A stretch of DNA of 64,000 nt from Deinococcus actinosclerus (GTDB lineage: Bacteria > Deinococcota > Deinococci > Deinococcales > Deinococcaceae). The stretch is taken from contig NZ_CP013910.1 in assembly GCF_001507665.1 (NCBI RefSeq), positions 2,417,501-2,481,500 on the forward strand, read 5' to 3'. Both the position numbers and the translations under genes were made by a program. The notes below the pieces were generated by a model that worked only from the letters and a program-made list of their open reading frames with translations, did no database searches and had not been told where the DNA came from. How positions within the stretch are numbered: the stretch's first letter is position 1; each line of letters starts with the position of its first letter. Positions 58,897 through 64,000 of the stretch are shown here, piece by piece.

Positions 58897-60281
58897 TGCG
58901 TGACTCCCTGCGCGCTGAGGTTGGCGTTGTTGTTCGCGCGGGCCGTCAGGTACGTGGCGACCGACCGGGCCACCGCCACCGACAGCACCTTCTGCCGGGC
59001 GGCGCTGCCCAGGGTGGCGAGGTCCTGCGCGTTGTTCGCCCAGCCGAGTTCGAGTAGCAGCGCGGCCTGCGGGGCCTCACCGAGGCTCTGCACGCGGCTG
59101 ATGCTGTCCTGCTGCGCACTGACGCCGCCGCCCTTGAGTTCCCCGCGCAGCAGTTCACCCAGGCGGCGGGTGCTGCCCGCCCCGGCCACGATCAGGGTGC
59201 TGTAGGGAACGCTGCTGCCGCCGCGCAGGGTGTTGATCAGCTGACTGCCCGCGCGGCCGGTCTGCTCGTAGACGGTCACGCCGCTGCGCCGGGCGCCGGG
59301 CAGGCGGCCGAGGTCCAGGGCGAGATACACGTCGCTCTGGCGCGCCAGGGTCAGGACCTGCTCGCGGTTCAGGGCCGCGGCGCTGTCGCGCGTGACCCGC
59401 ACCTGCCAGCCCTTCTCGGTCAGCAGCTGCGCGGCCTGCCGGGCGACTTCCAGGGTCACGTCGTCACTCAGGCCGGGCACCAGCGCGGGATCCAGGACGA
59501 TCAGCGGCGAGTTGATGCGCGAGAGCACCTCCGGGGCGCTGCTGGGCACGCCGGGCCCGGCGTCCACGACGACGCGCACCCCGTTGCCGCGCACCACCTT
59601 GAACACCCGGTACCCGCTGCTGGCGGGCAGGGGCAGCGTGACGGTCAGGTCACTGCCGCTGCGCGCGACCTCCGCGCTGGGCATGAAGGCGCCGCGGGTG
59701 GTGTAGCGCCGCGCGTCGCCCTGGATGCCCTTCAGCGTCAGGACGACCCGGTCGCCGCGCTGCTCGTCGACGACCTGCACGTCGCGGCTGAGGTCCAGCA
59801 CGACGCGGTCGGTGTCACGCCCGGCGCGGCTGCTGACGCTGACCAGTTTCGGCGCGGCCAGCGTGAACTTGCCCTGCTCGTACTGGGCGCCCAGGCCGCT
59901 GGCCAGCGTGTCCAGCGGCAGGTAGAGGTTCCCGTTCACCAGTGTCGCGGTGCGTCCCTGCACGCGCCGGGTGTCGAGCTGCACGGTGTTGTAGGAGGTC
60001 GCGGCGCGCTGCTGGTCCTCGTCCAGGGGCAGCAGCAGGGTGTGGCCCAGGCCGGTCACGCGGACCACGCCGCTGTCCTGGGTGATGCTCAGCAGGCCGC
60101 TGAGGTTGCTCTGGCTGGCGTACTCCGCGCCGTACAGCTGGATGCTCTGCACGTCCCGCCCGGCCAGGTTCAGGCGGGAAAAGGCGATCTGCGCGCCGGC
60201 CAGACCGATGAGCAGCAGGCTGGCGGCGGCGGCGCTCAGGGCGGTGCGGCGGCCGGGCCGCCCGACTTTCAGGCGCCTCAC
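58893..60281 (-). CDS. N-acetylmuramoyl-L-alanine amidase-like protein, probably inactive
   Basis: A 462-residue secreted or anchored protein: signal segment (ALSAAAASLLLIGLAGAQ), a copper-amine-oxidase-type N-domain, an AMIN-like region (VVLDLSRDVQVVDEQRGDRVVLTL), then an Amidase_3 fold. The fold keeps late LLLELGWANNAQD with the catalytic-type Glu, but the zinc ligands are missing: the usual DPGHGG is LDPALVPG and the usual SIHAN is LALDLGR. It therefore looks like a pseudo-enzyme that binds or regulates peptidoglycan. It starts with GTG overlapping smpB by 4 nt. Confidence 0.82.
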   Translation of the reverse strand: MRRLKVGRPGRRTALSAAAASLLLIGLAGAQIAFSRLNLAGRDVQSIQLYGAEYASQSNLSGLLSITQDSGVVRVTGLGHTLLLPLDEDQQRAATSYNTVQLDTRRVQGRTATLVNGNLYLPLDTLASGLGAQYEQGKFTLAAPKLVSVSSRAGRDTDRVVLDLSRDVQVVDEQRGDRVVLTLKGIQGDARRYTTRGAFMPSAEVARSGSDLTVTLPLPASSGYRVFKVVRGNGVRVVVDAGPGVPSSAPEVLSRINSPLIVLDPALVPGLSDDVTLEVARQAAQLLTEKGWQVRVTRDSAAALNREQVLTLARQSDVYLALDLGRLPGARRSGVTVYEQTGRAGSQLINTLRGGSSVPYSTLIVAGAGSTRRLGELLRGELKGGGVSAQQDSISRVQSLGEAPQAALLLELGWANNAQDLATLGSAARQKVLSVAVARSVATYLTARANNNANLSAQGVTQ

Positions 60282-60700
60282 AGTTCGCGCAGCTCCCGGC
60301 GCACGGTCTTCTCGGCCTCGGCGCGGCGCTTGTCGTGCAGTTTCTTGCCGCGTGCCAGCGCGATTTCCACCTTGAAGAACTTGCCCTTCTGGTACAGGCG
60401 GGTGGGGACCAGCGTCAGGCCTTTCTGTTCCAGGCCGCGCCTGACCTTGCCGATCTCCTCGCGGTGCAGGAGCAGGCGGCGGGTGCGGCGGGGCTCGTGG
60501 TTGTTGTAGGTCGCTTCCTTGTACGTGGGGATGTACAGGCCCTCGAGGTCGATGTTGCCCCCGTGCAGGCGCGCGAAGGCGTCCCGGAAGTCCACGCCGC
60601 CCGCGCGGATGCTCTTGACTTCACTGCCGGTCAGGCTGATCCCCGCCTCGAAGCGCTCCAGCAGTTCGTACTCGTAGTGAGCGCGGCGGTTGGTGTACAC
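60278..60700 (-). CDS. smpB: SsrA-binding protein
   Basis: SmpB (140 residues) binds tmRNA and rescues stalled ribosomes. Motifs: HYEYELLERFEAGISLTGSEVKSIRAG, DFRDAFARLHGGNIDLEGLYIPTY, and RTRRLLLHREEI, with the basic tail GKKLHDKRRAEAEKTVRREL. It starts with GTG, 6 nt after TAGAAT; a TCAACA -35-like box lies 17 nt further upstream. It opens the smpB / amidase-like / GerMN / smc operon. Its stop overlaps the next GTG. Confidence 0.96.
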   Translation of the reverse strand: MYTNRRAHYEYELLERFEAGISLTGSEVKSIRAGGVDFRDAFARLHGGNIDLEGLYIPTYKEATYNNHEPRRTRRLLLHREEIGKVRRGLEQKGLTLVPTRLYQKGKFFKVEIALARGKKLHDKRRAEAEKTVRRELREL

Positions 60701-60744
60701 CCGGGCATTCTAGCAGCACGGGGAAAAGCTGTTGATGGTCCAAA

Positions 60745-60792
60745 GGTGATGGTTGATGGACGGGACGCTGGCCCCCTCCATCAACCATCACC
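60745..60792 (-). terminator. Unusual low-GC terminator with GATGG repeats
   Basis: A perfect 16-bp stem (60745-60760 with 60777-60792) with a 16-nt loop, followed on the minus strand by TTTGG. It is AT-richer than the surroundings and contains repeated GATGG words, with another GTTGATGG at 60731. Confidence 0.7.
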
Positions 60793-60802
60793 TGTCAACC
60801 GG

Positions 60803-61513
60803 TTACTTCTTCGGGGGGCGGCTGGGGCGGACCTCCACGCGGCTGGGCAGGGTGCGCTCCGGCATGTGCAGCAGGTCCACGGTAAGCTGCGCGAGGTCCT
60901 CGGGCTGGATCTTCCAGGCGTCCTTGTCCTGATCGGGCGTGTGGCCGTTGAAGTGCGTGGCGACGCTGCCGGGCATGATCTGCGTCACCTTGATGCCCCG
61001 GTCGCGCAGGTCGAGGTTCAGCACCTCGCTGAGGCCGTTGAGCCCGAACTTGCTGGCGTTGTACGCGCCGCCGCCCGGCAGAGGGTTCTTCCCGGCCAGA
61101 CTGGAGAGCGTGAAGATGTAACCGCCGCGCTCCGAGAGGGCAGGAATGGCGGCCTTGACGGTGTAGAACGCGCCGCTGAGGTTGGTGTCGATCACGTCCT
61201 GCCACTGCTCGATGCTCAGGTCCGCCACGTTCCCGAAGTGCCCGACTCCCGCGTTCACGAACAGCACGTCCAGCCCGCCGAAGGCCTGCACGTGCGCGTC
61301 CACGGCGGCCTGCACGGCCTGAGGGTCTTTCACGTCGCAGGCCACGCCGCGCGCGCCCGCGCCCAGGTCGGCGGCGACCTGCTCGATCTCGTCGGCCTTG
61401 CGGCTGGTGATGGTCACGGCGTAGCCGTCCGCGATCAGGGCCTGCGCGACGGCGTGCCCGATGCCCTTGCTGGCTCCGGTGATGAAAGCACTCTTCTGGG
61501 TGGTCTGCGTCAT
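60803..61513 (-). CDS. Short-chain dehydrogenase/reductase
   Basis: A 236-residue classical SDR: NAD(P)-binding TGASKGIG at residues 12-19, DVKDPQ and NAGVG (about 85-89), catalytic Ser in TLSSLAG, Y-x-x-x-K in YNASKFG, and the PGSVATHF turn. An Arg after the first beta-alpha unit (TSRKAD) favours NADPH. The substrate is unknown. ATG 61513 follows TAGGGT by 7 nt (leaderless), so MTQTTQKS is the start. Confidence 0.9.
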   Translation of the reverse strand: MTQTTQKSAFITGASKGIGHAVAQALIADGYAVTITSRKADEIEQVAADLGAGARGVACDVKDPQAVQAAVDAHVQAFGGLDVLFVNAGVGHFGNVADLSIEQWQDVIDTNLSGAFYTVKAAIPALSERGGYIFTLSSLAGKNPLPGGGAYNASKFGLNGLSEVLNLDLRDRGIKVTQIMPGSVATHFNGHTPDQDKDAWKIQPEDLAQLTVDLLHMPERTLPSRVEVRPSRPPKK

Positions 61514-61629
61514 GGGCGGCACCCTAACACGCCCCCGCCGGCGCGCAGTGTGAAAAGCAAAGCAGTGTGAACGCGGGCTTCAGACCCGGCACCGGACCGG
61601 GGCGCCGCGGCCGAGCCGCGCACAACACG

Positions 61630-61665
61630 CGCCGCCGCGCCTCCAGCTGCGGAGGTGCGGCGGCG
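61630..61665 (-). terminator. Terminator hairpin
   Basis: A 15-bp stem with one G-T pair, 6-nt loop, 13 nt beyond the stop of the secreted protein on the minus strand. Confidence 0.65.
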
Positions 61666-61678
61666 TGGGCCGGTCGGC

Positions 61679-62146
61679 TCAGCGGGGCAGGCGCGTGGCG
61701 AGCTGGTCGTACATGTAGTTCACGAATTCCGCGCGGTAGCGCAGCAGCACGCTGATGCCGAAGCTGTCGCTCACGCTGTACTTCTGTCCCTCGGGCATCT
61801 GGAGCTCTAGGCGGGCGCCCAGCTTGTTCCAGGGCACCAGCGCGCTGGGGGCCACGAACACCGGGCGCACCTGGATGGCGTTCGCGGTGGGGCCGGCGGC
61901 GATGGTGGCCTGCGGGTAGCGGCGCTTGAGCGCGCCGCCGCTGTCGCGTTTCATGGCCTCCAGGATGCTGCGGCGCTGATCGGCATTCACGAGGTTCTGG
62001 TTGCCCTCGATCACGGGGTCGAGGATGACGTAGGTGGCGGTTGCCATCCGCTGGGGGCTCAGGGTGGGGGCGGGCTGCGCGGCGGCGACGCCCAGGGCCA
62101 GCATCGGAACGGCCAGGGCGGCGCGGGTGAGGGTGGTGGTCTTCAT
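61679..62146 (-). CDS. Secreted protein of unknown function
   Basis: A 155-residue protein with a signal peptide (MKTTTLTRAALAVPMLALGVAAAQ). The mature part has VILDPVIEGNQNLVNADQRRSILEAMKRD and YPQATIAAGPTANAIQVRPVFVAPSALVPWNKLGARLELQ, suggesting a periplasmic alpha/beta domain of DUF-type. The family is not recognised. It stands alone. Confidence 0.65.
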   Translation of the reverse strand: MKTTTLTRAALAVPMLALGVAAAQPAPTLSPQRMATATYVILDPVIEGNQNLVNADQRRSILEAMKRDSGGALKRRYPQATIAAGPTANAIQVRPVFVAPSALVPWNKLGARLELQMPEGQKYSVSDSFGISVLLRYRAEFVNYMYDQLATRLPR

Positions 62147-62249
62147 GGCGTCAGTGCATCACACCTTTCCTGACGGAGCGTGAAGTGGGCGTGAGGGGCC
62201 GCCCCGCCCCCGATGACTCCCGCGCTCACGCCCGGTCTAGAGTGGGGGC

Positions 62250-62900
62250 ATGCAGGATCTCCTCTCGATCATGCGGCGCCTGCGCGCGCCAGACGGCTGT
62301 CCCTGGGACCGCGAGCAGACGCACGAGTCCCTGCGTCCCTACCTGCTGGAGGAGGCGGCCGAGGCGGCCGACGCGGTGAGCAGCCCGGACCCGGCCGACC
62401 TGCCCGACGAACTGGGGGACGTGCTGCTCCAGGTGGCCTTCCACAGCGTGATTGCCGAGGAGGCCGGCACCTTCGGCTACGCGGATGTGGAGCGCGCCAT
62501 CGTGGAGAAGCTCGTGCGGCGTCACCCGCACGTGTTCGGCGAGGCCAGCGTGAGCGGCAGCGCCGAGGTCGTGACGAACTGGCAGGCGATCAAGGCCGCC
62601 GAGCGTGGCGGGCGCGTGCGGCGGCCTGAGGACCGCGTGCCCGCCGGCCTGGGCGCCCTGGCGCGCGAGGCGAAGGCGCAGAAGCTGGCCGGGCGCGAGA
62701 AGGGAACGCCCGAAGCGGCGCGGGAGGCGCTGCTGGCGGCCACGCAGGACGCGCCCGATTCGGACGCCGGCGTGGCGGACGTCCTGGCGGCCGTGGTGGC
62801 CTGGGCCCGCGCGGCAGGGGTGGACGCCGAACTGGCCCTGCGTGAGCGGACGCTGGGCACCCTGCGCGCCCTGCCGGACGACGCCGGCAGGCCGTCATGA
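62250..62900 (+). CDS. mazG: Nucleoside triphosphate pyrophosphohydrolase MazG
   Basis: A 216-residue MazG-type NTP pyrophosphatase (NTP to NMP and PPi), a housecleaning enzyme. The start is [42 protein letters not shown], with the EExxE motif, and [14 protein letters not shown] supplies the E-x-x-D pair. A second helical half follows. Leaderless ATG, 6 nt after TAGAGT. Its stop overlaps the start of the Nudix gene (ATGA), coupling two nucleotide-pool sanitising enzymes. Confidence 0.94.
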   Translation: MQDLLSIMRRLRAPDGCPWDREQTHESLRPYLLEEAAEAADAVSSPDPADLPDELGDVLLQVAFHSVIAEEAGTFGYADVERAIVEKLVRRHPHVFGEASVSGSAEVVTNWQAIKAAERGGRVRRPEDRVPAGLGALAREAKAQKLAGREKGTPEAAREALLAATQDAPDSDAGVADVLAAVVAWARAAGVDAELALRERTLGTLRALPDDAGRPS

Positions 62901-63466
62901 GCGATCCGCTCGACGCGGCCTTGAGCGACCCCTGGGCCGCGTGGCTGGGCGAGCGTGAACGGCGCACGCTGCACCTGCCCGAGTACCGGCGCGCCGCCGT
63001 GCTCGTGGGCCTGACCCGCGAGGTGGACGCCCGGGTGCTGCTCACGGTCCGCTCGGCCGACCTGCCCACCCACAAGGGGCAGATCAGCTTCCCCGGCGGC
63101 AGCCTGGAGCGCGGCGAGACGCCCGTGGAGGCCGCGCTGCGCGAGGCGCAGGAGGAGGTCGGGCTCGATCCGGCGCAGGTGACGGTGCTGGGGGAACTGG
63201 ACGACGTGTTCACGCCCATCGGGTTTCACGTCACGCCGGTGCTGGCGCGCATTCCGGCGCAGCCCACCCTGACCCTCACGCCGGAGGTCGCGCAGCTGCT
63301 GCTCCCCGGTCTGGCCGAGCTGCGCGCCGTGCCCGTGACCCGCGAGACGCGCAGTCTGCCGGACGGGACGCGCGTGCCGCTCTACCGCTACCCCTGGCAG
63401 GGCCACGACATCTGGGGGATGACGGCGCGGGTGCTGCACGATCTGCTGCGCGACGGCCCTGCCTGA
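62897..63466 (+). CDS. Nudix hydrolase, CoA pyrophosphatase type
   Basis: A 189-residue Nudix enzyme. The Nudix box is [24 protein letters not shown] (positions about 71-94, pattern G-x5-E-x7-REUXEEXGU). The preceding [21 protein letters not shown] matches the UPF0035 motif of CoA pyrophosphatases such as DR1184, which split CoA into ADP and 4'-phosphopantetheine. Coupled to mazG by a 4-nt overlap. Confidence 0.92.
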   Translation: MSDPLDAALSDPWAAWLGERERRTLHLPEYRRAAVLVGLTREVDARVLLTVRSADLPTHKGQISFPGGSLERGETPVEAALREAQEEVGLDPAQVTVLGELDDVFTPIGFHVTPVLARIPAQPTLTLTPEVAQLLLPGLAELRAVPVTRETRSLPDGTRVPLYRYPWQGHDIWGMTARVLHDLLRDGPA

Positions 63467-63519
63467 CCACCACGCCACCTGACGGTGCTCCCGCCTGACC
63501 GGCGCGGCGCGCAGCAAAA

Positions 63520-63542
63520 CCCCCACCCGCGTGGGGTGGGGG
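63520..63542 (-). terminator. Terminator of the PEGA gene
   Basis: On the minus strand a 9-bp stem GGGGGTGGG-type hairpin, 5-nt loop, is followed by TTTT. Confidence 0.75.
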
Positions 63543-63560
63543 CAAGCAACCTGACTGGAC

Positions 63561-64000
63561 TCAGCGGGTGGGGGTGATGGTGATCTGGCCGTTCTTCGTC
63601 ACGTTGTACGTGCTCGTGAACGTGCGGTACCCGCTGGCGACCATCGAGATCTCGTGGACGCCGGGGGTCAGGCTCAGGTCCAGCCCACCGTTGCGGATGA
63701 CGCCGGCCTCGTCGCCGTCGACGAAGATGCGCGCGCCGTTGACGCTGGTGCGGATCGAGACGGTGTAGCGCGTGACGGGGGCGGGCGTCACGGCCTGCGC
63801 GAACTCGACGTTCACGTTGGTGGTGCTGCCGCCACGGATGGAGACGGTCGTGGTGAAGTCACGGTAACCGGGGGCCTGCACGCGGATGGGGTACGTGCCG
63901 GCACGCAGGTTGCTGTAGGTGACGTTCGCGCCGCCCAGGCGCTGGCCGTTCAGGATCACGCTGGCGTTGTTCACGTTCGTGCCGATGAACAGGCTGCCGG
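63561..64000 (-). CDS. PEGA-domain surface protein, 5' part missing (window edge)
   Basis: The open frame enters from the right edge and ends at 63561; 146 codons are visible. It contains two PEGA-like domains: one from about GSLFIGTNVNNASVILNGQ to GYRDFTTTVSI, the second YTVSIRTSVNGARIFVDGDEAG to GYRTFTSTYNV. PEGA domains are beta modules of envelope or S-layer proteins. The true start lies outside the window. It is followed by a terminator. Confidence 0.82.
   Translation of the reverse strand, partial: GSLFIGTNVNNASVILNGQRLGGANVTYSNLRAGTYPIRVQAPGYRDFTTTVSIRGGSTTNVNVEFAQAVTPAPVTRYTVSIRTSVNGARIFVDGDEAGVIRNGGLDLSLTPGVHEISMVASGYRTFTSTYNVTKNGQITITPTR

Noticed and set aside
60793..60806. AACCGGTT word near the SDR stop codon as another LacI-type operator
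   Set aside because: It overlaps the end of a coding region, has no promoter beside it, and the flanks do not match the amylase and lipase sites.

Overview
The window reads as chromosome of a Deinococcus-like bacterium: very high GC, strong G/C third-position bias, a TreZ-TreY trehalose pair, a bacterial-type ProRS, a TIGR00282 phosphodiesterase, and many genes whose start codon lies 5-8 nt after a TANNNT -10 box, the leaderless promoter layout typical of Deinococcus. I see no rRNA, CRISPR array, complete insertion sequence or prophage. Most genes are housekeeping or envelope genes in short transcription units separated by GC-rich hairpin terminators.

Layout. 0-8.7 kb: lipoprotein fragment, DUF2721 protein, small secreted protein, aminotransferase, exonuclease III, and a very long RNase R-type exoribonuclease with a structured leader. 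8.9-13.6 kb: treZ-treY. 13.7-21.6 kb: Bax-inhibitor-type membrane protein, secreted DUF3298-like protein, metallophosphoesterase/GNAT divergent pair, small proteins, a frameshifted PKD-CAP protein, a molybdopterin-domain protein coupled to a histidine kinase, and a DUF4384 protein. 21.8-28.2 kb: secreted alpha-amylase with starch-binding domain, triple-META protein, stand-alone B12-binding domain with an MFS protein, and a lipase-like lipoprotein. The amylase and the lipase both carry CCGG-centred palindromes near their starts. 28.3-33.2 kb: tRNA-Ser(GGA), plsY, a small conserved protein, asd behind a peptide-coding attenuator, and proS behind a proline-rich leader peptide and a structured RNA. 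33.2-43.7 kb: SRPBCC protein, PIG-L deacetylase, DUF4870 protein, rnhA, HD hydrolase, GNAT, MFS, GlgC-like enzyme, nucleotidyltransferase, DUF402 protein, U32 protein. 43.8-48.6 kb: universal stress protein, then a 1106-aa DUF4157-type toxin with a C-terminal deaminase-like motif set and a candidate immunity gene. 48.6-54.1 kb: YmdB-like phosphodiesterase, PEP carboxylase, second secreted alpha-amylase. 54.2-64 kb: small genes, the smpB / amidase-like / GerMN / smc operon (smc frameshifted), SDR, secreted protein, mazG-nudix pair, and a PEGA-domain fragment at the right edge.

How they work together. TreY-TreZ, the two secreted amylases and the GlgC-like enzyme form a starch/glycogen/trehalose theme. 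Asd and ProRS appear tuned by translation of short leader ORFs that are themselves leaderless. The most notable items are the asd attenuator, the proS leader, the putative deaminase toxin-immunity pair, the shared palindromes, and two single-base frameshifts in six-nucleotide G/C runs. All calls come from reading the sequence; no database search was run.
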